Assembly: GCF_900142445.1 (NCBI RefSeq)
Contig: NZ_FRAV01000023.1
Span: 16,772 to 80,771, forward strand
Source of the DNA: Chryseobacterium polytrichastri
GTDB lineage: Bacteria > Bacteroidota > Bacteroidia > Flavobacteriales > Weeksellaceae
Length of the DNA stretch: 64,000 nt
Direction of reading: 5' to 3'
Both the position numbers and the translations under genes were made by a program. The notes beneath the pieces were generated by a model. The model was not told the DNA's origin and searched no databases. It was given only the letters and a program-made list of their open reading frames with translations. Position 1 is the first letter of the stretch, and every line of letters starts with the position of its first letter. Below, in pieces: positions 27,216-37,341 of the stretch.

Positions 27216-28253
27216 ATGAGTAATGTTTACGATAATATCCTTGGCCTAATAGGGAACACGCCTATGGTGAAGCTAAATGCTGTAACGAAAGATATTCCTG
27301 CAACCGTTTATGCCAAGTTAGAATCATATAATCCTGGACATTCCACTAAAGATAGAATCGCACTTCATATTATAGACAACGCTGAGAAAAAAGGTTTATT
27401 AAAAGAAGATTCCGTAGTTGTAGAAACTACTTCCGGAAACACAGGATTTTCTATTGCAATGGTTTGCATCATCAAAGGATATAAATGTATTCTTGCTGTA
27501 AGTGATAAAACGAAGCCCGAAAAAATTGCTTATCTTAAAGCACTTGGCGCCATTGTATATATATGTCCTGCTAATGTACCTGCGGACGATCCCAGATCAT
27601 ATTATGAAGTTGCAAAAAGAATTGCTTCAGAAACACCAAATTCAGTATATATCAACCAATATTTTAATGAGTTGAATATTGATGCACATTATCAGACTAC
27701 AGGTCCTGAAATTTGGGAGCAAACAGAAGGTAAGATTACTCACCTTATGGCTTGCACTGGAACAGGTGGAACATTGTCGGGTTCAGCAAAATATTTAAAA
27801 GAAAAAAATCCGAATATCAAAATAATCGGGGTAGATGCTGATGGTTCTATTTTAAAGAGTTTCCACGAAACAGGAGAAATCCACAAAGAAGATGTTCACC
27901 CTTACCAAATTGAAGGAATGGGAAAAAACCTAATCCCTTCTGCTCTGCTTTTTGATAAAGTGGACGAATTTGTAAGAGTTAATGACGAGATGTCTGCGTA
28001 CAGAACCCGTGAGATTGCTTTGAAAGAAGCTATTATGGGAGGCTATACTACAGGAGCTGTAACTCAGGGATTAATACAATATGCACAATCTCACGAATTT
28101 TCTAAAGACGATGTTGTTGTGTTGATTTATCCAGACCACGGTTCAAGATATATTACCAAAGTATACAGCGACAAATGGATGGCAGAGCAAGGTTTCGTTA
28201 ACAACTGTGTTCACAATTATGATGAAGTTTTTAAAACAGAATTCATCAAATAA
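27216..28253 (+). CDS. cysteine-synthase-family PLP enzyme, candidate cysteate synthase
   Basis: A 345-residue fold-type II PLP enzyme of the OASS/CBS family. Visible: GNTPMVKL, Lys45 in NPGHSTKDRIA (Schiff base), TTSGNTGFSIA (substrate loop), the phosphate-binding GTGGTLSG and a C-terminal PDHGSRYI. The PLP-lysine loop has Gly-His where CysK/CysM usually have Gly-Gly or Ser-Gly, and the C-terminus lacks CBS (Bateman) domains. Its next gene is an alpha-oxoamine synthase. In Chryseobacterium sulfonolipid synthesis a cysteine-synthase-like enzyme makes cysteate for such a partner, so I read it as a cysteate synthase candidate; plain cysteine or cystathionine synthesis remains possible. Confidence 0.82.
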   Translation: MSNVYDNILGLIGNTPMVKLNAVTKDIPATVYAKLESYNPGHSTKDRIALHIIDNAEKKGLLKEDSVVVETTSGNTGFSIAMVCIIKGYKCILAVSDKTKPEKIAYLKALGAIVYICPANVPADDPRSYYEVAKRIASETPNSVYINQYFNELNIDAHYQTTGPEIWEQTEGKITHLMACTGTGGTLSGSAKYLKEKNPNIKIIGVDADGSILKSFHETGEIHKEDVHPYQIEGMGKNLIPSALLFDKVDEFVRVNDEMSAYRTREIALKEAIMGGYTTGAVTQGLIQYAQSHEFSKDDVVVLIYPDHGSRYITKVYSDKWMAEQGFVNNCVHNYDEVFKTEFIK

Positions 28254-28273
28254 TAAATAATTTTATACAAATC

Positions 28274-28307
28274 AAGCCTTTTTTGTACATCACAAAAGGC
28301 TTTTTTT
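28274..28307 (+). terminator. terminator between the two PLP enzyme genes
   Basis: AAGCCTTTT / AAAAGGCTT with a T-run, in the 74-bp gap. The second gene has no room for its own promoter after it, so partial readthrough is likely. Confidence 0.85.
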
Positions 28308-28327
28308 ACTTAAACATCATTAATAAA

Positions 28328-29590
28328 ATGTTAGATATTTTTGAACGTATTAAACAAAATCCTGGTCCCCTGGGGCAATTTGCAGATTATGCAGAAGGAT
28401 ATTTTGTTTTCCCAAAATTGGAAGGTCCCATTGGTCCAAGAATGAAATTTCAGGGTAAAGATGTAATTTTCTGGAGCGCAAATGATTATTTAGGTCTTTG
28501 CAACCACCCGGAAGTTTTAGAAGCTGATGCCAAAGCAGCTGCAGAATTCGGAATGTTTTATCCGATGGGCGCAAGAGCAATGTCTGGTGAAACGCAACAA
28601 CATCAACAACTGGAAAAAGAATTAGCAGAATTCACTCAAAAAGAGGCTGCTTATTTATTGAACTTCGGTTATCAAGGGATGGTTTCAGCAATTGATGCAT
28701 TGGTTACAAGACATGATGTAATTGTTTATGACGCTGACTCTCACGCTTGTATCGTAGACGGAGTTCGTTTACATATGGGTAAAAGCTTTACGTTTAAGCA
28801 TAATGATATTGCAAGTTTAGAAAAGAACTTAGCGAGAGCAACTAAAGTAGCAGAAGAAAACGGAGGAGGAATCTTAGTCATTACGGAAGGTGTTTTCGGA
28901 ATGAGAGGAATGCAGGGGAAATTAAAAGAGATCTGTGAATTAAAATCAAAATTCAATTTCAGATTATTGGTAGACGATGCACACGGTTTCGGAACTTTGG
29001 GTACAACCGGAGCTGGAGCAGGTGAAGAGCAAGGTTGCCAAGATCAGATAGATGTATATTTCTCAACTTTTGCTAAATCTATGGCAGGTTTCGGAGCATT
29101 TCTTTCAGGAGATGAAACGATCATCAGATTCTTAAAATACAATCTTCGTTCTCAGATTTTTGCTAAATCTTTAACAATGCCAATGGTAATTGGAGGTTTA
29201 AAAAGATTAGAGCTTTTAAGAACTCGCCCTGAAATTAAGGCTAAATTATGGGAAAACGTAGTTAAACTTCAAAACGGGTTAAAAGAAAGAGGTTTCAACC
29301 TAGGAAACACCAATACGTGTGTAACGCCTGTATTCATTAAAGGAACTACTATTGAAGCTACTCTTTTAGCGAAAGATTTAAGAGAAAATTACGGAGTATT
29401 TACCTCTGTGGTAGTATATCCTGTAATTCCAAAAGGAATGATTTTATTAAGATTAATTCCTACCGCTTCTCATACAGATTCGGAAATTAATGAAACGTTG
29501 GCTGCTTTTGAAGGAATCAAAGAAAAATTAGATTCAGGTGCCTACGCAGAAATGGAAAAACAAATGAATATCGAGTACAAACAGATGTAA
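28328..29590 (+). CDS. alpha-oxoamine synthase, candidate cysteate (or serine) C-acyltransferase
   Basis: A 420-residue fold-type I PLP enzyme of the serine palmitoyltransferase/KBL/BioF family. Residues: IFWSANDYLGL 48-57, DADSHACI with His139 stacking on PLP, VDDAHGFGTLG with Asp217 and His219, and Lys250 in STFAKSMAGFG as the Schiff-base lysine. It condenses an amino acid with an acyl thioester, releasing CO2. Length suits bacterial SPT. The start is the ATG at 28328; an in-frame TTG at 28283 lies inside the terminator. With the cysteine-synthase-like partner upstream, cysteate C-acyltransferase (first step of capnine/sulfobacin) is the best reading; serine palmitoyltransferase is the alternative. 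Confidence 0.85.
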   Translation: MLDIFERIKQNPGPLGQFADYAEGYFVFPKLEGPIGPRMKFQGKDVIFWSANDYLGLCNHPEVLEADAKAAAEFGMFYPMGARAMSGETQQHQQLEKELAEFTQKEAAYLLNFGYQGMVSAIDALVTRHDVIVYDADSHACIVDGVRLHMGKSFTFKHNDIASLEKNLARATKVAEENGGGILVITEGVFGMRGMQGKLKEICELKSKFNFRLLVDDAHGFGTLGTTGAGAGEEQGCQDQIDVYFSTFAKSMAGFGAFLSGDETIIRFLKYNLRSQIFAKSLTMPMVIGGLKRLELLRTRPEIKAKLWENVVKLQNGLKERGFNLGNTNTCVTPVFIKGTTIEATLLAKDLRENYGVFTSVVVYPVIPKGMILLRLIPTASHTDSEINETLAAFEGIKEKLDSGAYAEMEKQMNIEYKQM

Positions 29591-29614
29591 TATCGATATC
29601 GTCATATAAACAAC

Positions 29615-29646
29615 AAAAAACCACTGATTATTTTCAGTGGTTTTTT
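29615..29646. terminator. terminator after the acyltransferase gene
   Basis: AAAAAACCACTGA-TTATTT-TCAGTGGTTTTTT, a 13-bp stem. Confidence 0.92.
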
Positions 29647-29662
29647 ATAAAATAAATAGTCA

Positions 29663-30550
29663 ATGAAATTTAAAGGGTATGCATTAGGTATTCTATCTTC
29701 TGTGTCGTACGGTTTAATTCCGATTTTTATATTACCTATCAAGCAGTCTAATTTTTCATTAGATATTACCTTATTCTATAGATTCTTATTTGCAGCGGTA
29801 ATGGTTGGAGCTTATTTATTGTATTCCAAAGAGCGCTTTGCCATCAATAAAAGAGAAGCCTTGATATTAATTTGTTTAGGAATCTGTTATGCATTTTCTT
29901 CGGAATTTTTATTTTTAGGGTATGATTTTTTGACCCCAGGAATCGCATCAACCGCGTTATTTATTTATCCCGTTATTGTCGCCTTAATTATGTTTTTCAT
30001 TTATAAAGAAAAACTGAAAAAATTATCTGCGCTCTCATTACTTCTGGCCTTTGCCGGTGTTATTGTCCTTTGTTTAAAAGGAACAGGATTAGAAATTAAT
30101 TTTGCAGGATTGGGAATTGTAATGTTAAGTTCTCTTTTTTACGCATTATATATGATCATTGTTAATAAATCGAATCTGAAAGTTTCGGGGTTTAAGCTTT
30201 CCTTTTATTCTATGATCTTTACGTCAACATTTTTTATGATAAAAGCAATCGTCGGAAATCAGTCTTTTATGATTCCTGATGTAAGTACTTTTTTCAACTT
30301 GGCTATTTTTGCATTTTTCACAACTGTTATCTCCAGTGTATGTTTGGTATTTACCATTAAATATATTGGTTCTACACCCGCTGCAATTTTAGGAGCGTTT
30401 GAACCTGTGGTTGCGGTGTTGATTAGTGTTTTACTTTTCCACGAACAATTTACCCGTAATTTGCTCATTGGGATTATCCTTATTATTATAGCCGTAATCC
30501 TCAATGTGATCTCAGACAGTAGAAAGCCGAAAGAACTACAAAATGCCTAA
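29663..30550 (+). CDS. EamA-family (DMT) transporter
   Basis: A 295-residue inner-membrane protein with ten transmembrane segments arranged as two EamA repeats (about 5-140 and 150-285). The second repeat has GSTPAAILGAFEPVVAVLISVLLFHEQ, the common EamA end motif with Glu and Pro in helix 9. The family exports amino acids, drugs or sugars; the substrate is not readable. It lies just after the terminator of the acyltransferase gene, so it may be separate. Confidence 0.88.
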   Translation: MKFKGYALGILSSVSYGLIPIFILPIKQSNFSLDITLFYRFLFAAVMVGAYLLYSKERFAINKREALILICLGICYAFSSEFLFLGYDFLTPGIASTALFIYPVIVALIMFFIYKEKLKKLSALSLLLAFAGVIVLCLKGTGLEINFAGLGIVMLSSLFYALYMIIVNKSNLKVSGFKLSFYSMIFTSTFFMIKAIVGNQSFMIPDVSTFFNLAIFAFFTTVISSVCLVFTIKYIGSTPAAILGAFEPVVAVLISVLLFHEQFTRNLLIGIILIIIAVILNVISDSRKPKELQNA

Positions 30551-30586
30551 AGCATTCATTTGTTTTCATACATTAAATATTTAAAA

Positions 30587-30594
30587 TAACTTTG
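30587..30594 (+). promoter_or_regulatory. promoter of the radical SAM gene
   Basis: TAACTTTG with TTTC at 30564-30567, 19 bp upstream. Ends 13 nt before the TTG start. Confidence 0.62.
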
Positions 30595-30607
30595 CAAAAA
30601 ATTTCTT

Positions 30608-32797
30608 TTGAAAGATCTTCTTCTTATTACTCCGCCATTTACACAACTTAATACTCCTTATCCTGCTACCGCTTATATTAAAGGTTTTTTAAATACCAAA
30701 AATATTTCAAGCTATCAGATTGATTTGGGGATTGAAGTTATTTTAGAATTATTTTCAAAAGAAGGAATTCAGAATATTTTCGATACAACCATTGATCTTA
30801 AAAATATTTCAGAAAATTCTCAGAGAATCTTTGCCTTAAAAGATGAATATTTAAAAACCATAGATCAGGTTATTCTCTTTTTACAGGGAAAAAATCCTAC
30901 GTTGGCGAGACAGATTTGCAGCATGAATTTTTTACCTGAAGCTTCCCGTTTCAATCAGTTAGATGATATGGAATTTGCATTCGGAAACATGGGACTTCAA
31001 GATAAAGCTAAACATTTAGCCACTTTATATTTAGAAGACTTGTCCGACTATATTGTTGAAAATGTAGATTCAGATTTTGGTTTCAGTAGATATGCAGAGC
31101 GCTTAGGAAAAAGTGCCAATTCTTTTGATGAACTTTATTTAAAACTATCAGAAGATCAAACTTTTATTGACCATATTTCATTAAAGATTCTTCAGGAAAA
31201 ACTAGAACTTGTACAGCCCAAATTGGTTTGTTTTTCAATTCCTTTTCCGGGAAATTTATACTCTTCTTTTCGATGTGCAAAGTTCATCAAAGAAAACTAT
31301 CCTCATATAAAAACAGCCATGGGAGGAGGATTTCCCAACACAGAATTAAGAGAAATTAAAGATCAAAGAGTTTTTGAGTTTTTTGATTTTATTACGTTGG
31401 ATGATGGTGAACTTCCTATTGAATTACTTTGTGAAAACGTTAATAATGAAGTAGAAACTTCAGAATTCAAACGAACTTTCTTAATTGAAAATCAAAAAGT
31501 TACCTATAAAAACAATTCAAAAAGACACGATTATAAGCAAGCGGATATCGGAACTCCTGATTATACTGATTTGCAATTAGATAAATACATTTCTGTTATT
31601 GAGATTGCCAATCCGATGCACAGTTTATGGAGCGACGGAAGATGGAATAAACTAACGATGGCGCACGGTTGCTATTGGGGAAAATGTACTTTTTGTGATA
31701 TTTCTTTAGATTACATTAAAATCTACGAACCCATTTCTGCCAAAATTTTGGTGGATAGAATGGAAGAATTAATTGCCACAACAGGCGAAACAGGATTCCA
31801 TTTTGTAGATGAAGCAGCCCCACCCGCTTTAATGAGAGAAGTTGCTTTAGAGATTTTACGAAGAAATCTTGTCGTGACTTGGTGGACCAATGTTCGTTTT
31901 GAAAAAAGCTTTACCAGAGATCTTTGTTTTCTATTAAAAATTTCGGGTTGTGTTGCGGTTTCAGGTGGATTGGAAGTGGCAAGTGATCGATTGCTAAAAT
32001 TAATTGACAAAGGAATTTCTGTAGAACAAGTGGCTCAGGTTACCCGAAATTTTACTGAAGCTGGAATTATGGTCCATGCGTACCTGATGTATGGCTACCC
32101 TACCCAAACGATTCAGGAAACGATTGACTCTTTGGAAATGGTTCGTCAGTTATTTGAAATGGGAATTTTACAAAGCGGATTTTGGCATCAATTTGCCATG
32201 ACCGCCCACTCACCGGTTGGTTTAAATCCGGAGGAGTTCGGAGTTGTTCCTATCAAGCAAGAAATTTTATTTGCCAATAACGATATTGACTTTACAGACA
32301 AAACAGGAATTGATCATAGTAAATTTAGTTTTGGGTTAAAAAAATCTTTATTCAATTATATGCATGGAATTAATTTTGAAATTCCATTAAGTGACTGGTT
32401 TGATTTTAAAATCCCTAAAACAACCATTCATCCGGATTATATTCATGATTGTCTTTTAGATGATGGTGATTTCAAATTTAAAGGCAATTCAAAAATCATA
32501 TTTTTAAGTAAAAACGTAATCGCTGAGAATTACATAAAAACAAAAAAGCAGAACTCGTGGCCATATACGCGAATTACATTTCACTTAAAAACAAATGTAA
32601 TAACGGTAGATTTGGAGCAGGACAAAGCCGAATGGTTCATCAAAGTGCTTCAGGAAAATTCCACAGACAACGCCAAAAAAATTACCCTTCAACAATTGAA
32701 GACGCAGTTTGAGGAAAATTTAGAAGACTTTGAATTATTCTGGTTTTCAAAACCGATGCAACAATTGAAAGATAATGGTGTTGTTTTGAGTTTGTAA
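30608..32797 (+). CDS. B12-binding-type radical SAM protein
   Basis: A 729-residue protein. The N-terminal part (about 1-290) has a B12-binding-like Rossmann layout: LLLITPPFTQLNTPYPATAYIKGFL at the start and LVCFSIPFPGNLYSSFRCAKFIKE with TAMGGGFPNTE. The radical SAM core (about 345-600) carries the cluster ligands Cys355, Cys360 and Cys363 in GCYWGKCTFCD, i.e. CX4CX2C rather than CX3CX2C, then VSGGLEVASDRLL and AYLMYGYPTQT. A C-terminal domain of about 110 residues follows. The start is TTG. Substrate unknown; cobalamin may be methyl carrier or structural. No leader peptide or obvious pathway partner is nearby. Confidence 0.85.
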   Translation: MKDLLLITPPFTQLNTPYPATAYIKGFLNTKNISSYQIDLGIEVILELFSKEGIQNIFDTTIDLKNISENSQRIFALKDEYLKTIDQVILFLQGKNPTLARQICSMNFLPEASRFNQLDDMEFAFGNMGLQDKAKHLATLYLEDLSDYIVENVDSDFGFSRYAERLGKSANSFDELYLKLSEDQTFIDHISLKILQEKLELVQPKLVCFSIPFPGNLYSSFRCAKFIKENYPHIKTAMGGGFPNTELREIKDQRVFEFFDFITLDDGELPIELLCENVNNEVETSEFKRTFLIENQKVTYKNNSKRHDYKQADIGTPDYTDLQLDKYISVIEIANPMHSLWSDGRWNKLTMAHGCYWGKCTFCDISLDYIKIYEPISAKILVDRMEELIATTGETGFHFVDEAAPPALMREVALEILRRNLVVTWWTNVRFEKSFTRDLCFLLKISGCVAVSGGLEVASDRLLKLIDKGISVEQVAQVTRNFTEAGIMVHAYLMYGYPTQTIQETIDSLEMVRQLFEMGILQSGFWHQFAMTAHSPVGLNPEEFGVVPIKQEILFANNDIDFTDKTGIDHSKFSFGLKKSLFNYMHGINFEIPLSDWFDFKIPKTTIHPDYIHDCLLDDGDFKFKGNSKIIFLSKNVIAENYIKTKKQNSWPYTRITFHLKTNVITVDLEQDKAEWFIKVLQENSTDNAKKITLQQLKTQFEENLEDFELFWFSKPMQQLKDNGVVLSL

Positions 32798-32876
32798 GTT
32801 TATTTCCATAGAAAAGCTAATTTTTGTGATTGGTATAAAGATTATATTTAAGATGGATTACTAAAGAAATTAAGTT

Positions 32877-33052
32877 GAAAGTTTTTTAACGCAAAGGTTT
32901 ATTCTTAATTCTGCATATTTTAGGGAGCAAAGAATTGAATCAATATAATTGATTCGTAAGAAGCTTCCTTCATCAGCGACTTTGTCGCATCTCTTTGCCT
33001 CCTTAAAAATAATAAATTTTTATATTCAAAACTTTACGTTAAAAAAAGTTTA
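32877..33052. repeat. 176-bp MITE-like nested-hairpin element
   Basis: Ends are inverted: TTTTTTAACGCAAAGGTTT against AAACTTTACGTTAAAAAAAG. Inside are AGGGAGCAAAGA/TCTTTGCCTCCTT, the palindrome GAATCAATATAATTGATTC (32937-32955) and GCGACTTTGTCGC (32976-32988). Nested arms and no open frame suggest a mobile, noncoding fold-back element. Confidence 0.65.
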
Positions 33053-33100
33053 GTGTTATACCCATTGTCTTCAACATAGTTTATAGAAATATTAGAGTCT

Positions 33101-33123
33101 AGATTCCTACGGAATGACAAAGT
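33101..33123. repeat. remnant of GTCATTC repeat
   Basis: AGATTCCTACGGAATGACAA corresponds to one end of the dispersed GTCATTC..GAATGAC family seen at 41634, 46780 and 47801. Confidence 0.5.
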
Positions 33124-33137
33124 AAATGAGAAAATAA

Positions 33138-33166
33138 AACTCTTGAAAAATTAATTTTCAAGAGTT
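33138..33166. terminator. terminator hairpin
   Basis: AACTCTTGAAAA / TTTTCAAGAGTT with flanking A- and T-runs, between the convergent radical SAM gene and the gene ending at 33242. Confidence 0.8.
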
Positions 33167-33172
33167 TTTTAT

Positions 33173-33237
33173 AAGTTTTGGCTAAAGCCAATTGAATTTG
33201 TCCTTATATAAACGGGCTAAAGCCCGTTCCTATTGAT
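33173..33237. repeat. GGCTAAAGCC double-hairpin repeat, copy 1
   Basis: Two short hairpins in a row, TTGGCTAAAGCCAA then ACGGGCTAAAGCCCGT, followed by TCCTATTGAT. A second copy is at 57476-57542 with compensatory stem changes. Confidence 0.75.
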
Positions 33238-33241
33238 CATT

Positions 33242-34063
33242 TTATTTTTGAACACCATCTTTTACAACCTCTCCTACGGTTACTTTGTCCTGAAACTTAA
33301 TAAAGGTAGGATCCATTATGGCCATTCGTTCTACGATAGCTTTATAAGTAGGAAATTTTAAAATAGAAGCTCTACCAGACATCTCTCTGTACAGCGTAAA
33401 AGTCTTCCCTCCTGCAGTTTTAATCTGTTTAGTAGTTGTAATATATTTACCAATATATTTACTTTTAGCATCATAGATTTCTATATCCACAAAAGTCTTT
33501 TCAGAAATAGTATCCTCAGAACCGAAACTTGCGGGTAAATTGGTAAAGTAGCCTACAGGAATGCCATTACTTATAATTTCACCTACATTATTAACCTCAA
33601 TTTTAAGTCGATCTATTTTACTTCTTGTGGTGTAGGCATCTTTTGTTTTGCTATCTAATTTTCGCTTGGGTGGATTATTAAAAATATCATCCAAGGTCTT
33701 AACATTGATTCCTTTATTATCAATGATTTTCAAGTCTTTTATAGAGGTAAATACAGCTGATCTTTCTTCACCTGAAAAAGCAGATGGAGATATATAATCA
33801 AGATCTAATATTTTTTCTCTGTTGTAAACACGATTAAGCTTAATGTAGCTGTCTCTAACAGAATCTACGATACTTTTATCAATAAATTGTATTGTATATA
33901 TTGGAGTTTCCTTAAGATCAAGAAAAGTATATTCATTCGACTTATTGGATATTTTGGCAACATGCACTCCATCGAGACTCACAATTCCTCTTTTGGTTTT
34001 AATATTTTGAGCGTTCAATATAAGACTCAAAACTGTAAACAACATGATCATATTTCCCTTCAT
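33242..34063 (-). CDS. hypothetical secreted protein
   Basis: A 273-residue protein with signal peptide 1-18 (ending ILNAQ). The mature part is mostly beta strands with many Lys, Asp and Ser and no Cys. It repeats a pattern of short strands (VDIEIYDAKSKYIGKYIT, TAGGKTFTLYREMSG) as in envelope beta-sandwich proteins. I recognise no family. Bounded by repeats downstream and by the atp terminator upstream, so it is probably transcribed alone. Confidence 0.68.
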   Translation of the reverse strand: MKGNMIMLFTVLSLILNAQNIKTKRGIVSLDGVHVAKISNKSNEYTFLDLKETPIYTIQFIDKSIVDSVRDSYIKLNRVYNREKILDLDYISPSAFSGEERSAVFTSIKDLKIIDNKGINVKTLDDIFNNPPKRKLDSKTKDAYTTRSKIDRLKIEVNNVGEIISNGIPVGYFTNLPASFGSEDTISEKTFVDIEIYDAKSKYIGKYITTTKQIKTAGGKTFTLYREMSGRASILKFPTYKAIVERMAIMDPTFIKFQDKVTVGEVVKDGVQK

Positions 34064-34090
34064 AGAATCAGACTTTTACAAGGCATAAAA

Positions 34091-34114
34091 AAAGTGTAAC
34101 TTTGGTTACACTTT
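34091..34114 (-). terminator. terminator of atpD-atpC
   Basis: AAAGTGTAAC-TTTG-GTTACACTTT; on the minus strand the stem runs into a T-run of seven, 30 bp past the atpC stop. Confidence 0.9.
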
Positions 34115-34143
34115 CTTGAAAATATATTTAGCGTTTCATTTAA

Positions 34144-34431
34144 TTATTCGCAAAGGATGATTCCTTTATTATTATTAAATTCTACAACACCGCTTTTGAT
34201 AGGATAAGAAAAAACAGATCCATTTCCTCCTTCCTGAGTAGGTGTAAAGTTTTTAGCATATGCTTGATCAATAGAATCAACAAAAAGCTTTACATTACCT
34301 CCGATTAAAGAAGAAACAATTCCTGCGTGGTTTGTCATGATGTGAAATTCACCATTTTTTCCAGGCAACAATACAGAGTTTACTTCTCCTTCAAAAACTA
34401 CGTATTCGGGTGTTAAAATTTTTATATTCAT
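34144..34431 (-). CDS. atpC: ATP synthase epsilon subunit, short form
   Basis: A 95-residue epsilon subunit: MNIKILTPEYVVFEGEVNSVLLPGKNGEFHIMTNHA is the N-terminal beta-sandwich that binds gamma and the c-ring. The sequence ends after the sandwich (VEFNNNKGIILCE), so the C-terminal helical hairpin, which in other bacteria can insert into F1 and block ATP hydrolysis, is absent. Bacteroidota epsilon subunits are often this short. Follows atpD by 84 bp; the gap is AT-rich with a weak inverted repeat. Confidence 0.92.
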   Translation of the reverse strand: MNIKILTPEYVVFEGEVNSVLLPGKNGEFHIMTNHAGIVSSLIGGNVKLFVDSIDQAYAKNFTPTQEGGNGSVFSYPIKSGVVEFNNNKGIILCE

Positions 34432-34515
34432 TTTTATGAAATTATAGATTATAGATTTTAAATTATAAATTATTGAAATTCAATCTAAAATCTAAAATTT
34501 AACATTTAAAATTTA

Positions 34516-36111
<1,596 letters not shown>

Positions 36112-36343
36112 CTATTAAATGTAAATTTTGATGCTTATTTTTTTGAATTTTCATTTAATTTGAATATAATAATGCGTTTTTATTGCTCGCTTCTATTAAG
36201 AAGAAAGCTAAATCTTTTTTATTGTTCATAATTTTTCAGTAAAAAGATCGTTATAAAGCATTAGAAACCAAATAATAGATCGTGTAAAATAGCATTACCT
36301 GAAAATAACTCTTAGTATATTATTATAGATAATTTAAAGGCTT

Positions 36344-36351
36344 TATATTTG
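36344..36351 (+). promoter_or_regulatory. -7 promoter element of ribF
   Basis: TATATTTG, 20 nt before the TTG start of ribF. -33 not clear. The rest of the 347-bp gap from atpD is AT-rich with no further feature that I can name. Confidence 0.6.
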
Positions 36352-36371
36352 CAGTCAAATTTTTTTTCGTT

Positions 36372-37292
36372 TTGAAAGTTTTCAAGAATTTTAATGATTA
36401 TTCTTCTCAAAAGCCTCTAGCATTGTCTTTAGGTATGTTTGACGGAGTGCATCTAGGGCATAAAAGTATTATCGATGAATTACAAAAAGTAGGTTCAGAG
36501 AACAATTTGGAAACTGCTATCCTTACTTTTTGGCCACACCCTCGTTTTATTTTTAATCCTAATGAAGATTTAAAGCTTCTGAATACCCTGGAGGAAAAAA
36601 AATCATTGATGGAAAAATATGGCATCCATAATTTATTCCTTAAAGAATTTGATGAAGAGTTTAGAAACTTAACGGGTGAAGAATTTGTTCGTCAGATTTT
36701 AGTTGAAAAGCTCAACGTAAAATATTTAATTATCGGTTACGACCATTCTTTCGGAAAAAATAAAAGCGGAAACTTTGAATTGCTTCAACAATTATCTAAA
36801 GAATTAGATTTTGAGGTTGAGCAAATGGAAGCCATCAATATTCATGAGAACAATATTAGTTCTACGAAAGTAAGAAACGCCCTTTTAACAGGTGATATTA
36901 AAGAAGCTAATGAAATGTTAGGGTACTCCTACTCTGTTTCCGGAACCGTAACGCACGGTAAGAAAATCGGAAGAACCATCGGGTATCCCACTGCCAATAT
37001 TGCCACAGAATCTCTTAAGCTATTGCCTAAGAAAGGAGCTTATATTGTTGAAACTGTTGTAAAAGGTCAGCAATATAAAGGAATGCTAAGCGTTGGTACT
37101 AATCCTACTGTTAATGGTGATAGGTTAACTGTCGAAGTGTATATCCTTGATTTTAATGAAGATATTTACGATGAAAAAATCACTGTGAAATTCCGAGACT
37201 TTCTTCATGAAGAAATCAAGTTTGAAGGACTTGAAAAATTAATCGAAAGGCTTGATGAAGATAAAAGGTTAACAGAAGAGTTTAACTTTTAA
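36372..37292 (+). CDS. ribF: bifunctional riboflavin kinase / FAD synthetase
   Basis: A 306-residue enzyme making FMN, then FAD. The N-terminal nucleotidyltransferase domain (1 to about 180) has SLGMFDGVHLGHKS with the HxGH motif at 27-30 and the late ISSTKVRNAL motif. The C-terminal flavokinase domain (about 185-306) has GRTIGYPTANI and the RFK barrel end. The start codon is TTG: the conserved fold begins within the first residues and the next ATG (at MFDGVH) would destroy the first strand. Own promoter; opposite strand from atpD. Confidence 0.95.
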   Translation: MKVFKNFNDYSSQKPLALSLGMFDGVHLGHKSIIDELQKVGSENNLETAILTFWPHPRFIFNPNEDLKLLNTLEEKKSLMEKYGIHNLFLKEFDEEFRNLTGEEFVRQILVEKLNVKYLIIGYDHSFGKNKSGNFELLQQLSKELDFEVEQMEAINIHENNISSTKVRNALLTGDIKEANEMLGYSYSVSGTVTHGKKIGRTIGYPTANIATESLKLLPKKGAYIVETVVKGQQYKGMLSVGTNPTVNGDRLTVEVYILDFNEDIYDEKITVKFRDFLHEEIKFEGLEKLIERLDEDKRLTEEFNF

Positions 37293-37300
37293 TATAAAAA

Positions 37301-37327
37301 CTGTTTCACACATTGCGTATGAAACAG
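37301..37327 (-). terminator. terminator of the lipoprotein gene
   Basis: CTGTTTCA / TGAAACAG; on the minus strand CTGTTTCA..TGAAACAG is followed by TTTTT. Confidence 0.8.
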
Positions 37328-37341
37328 CTTATCAATAAGTT

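Larger units (their letters stand above)
32798..33241. other. 444-bp intergenic region filled with repeats
   Basis: No gene. It holds, in order, a 176-bp multi-hairpin element, a GAATGAC repeat remnant (33101-33123), a terminator hairpin and a GGCTAAAGCC element. Confidence 0.75.
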
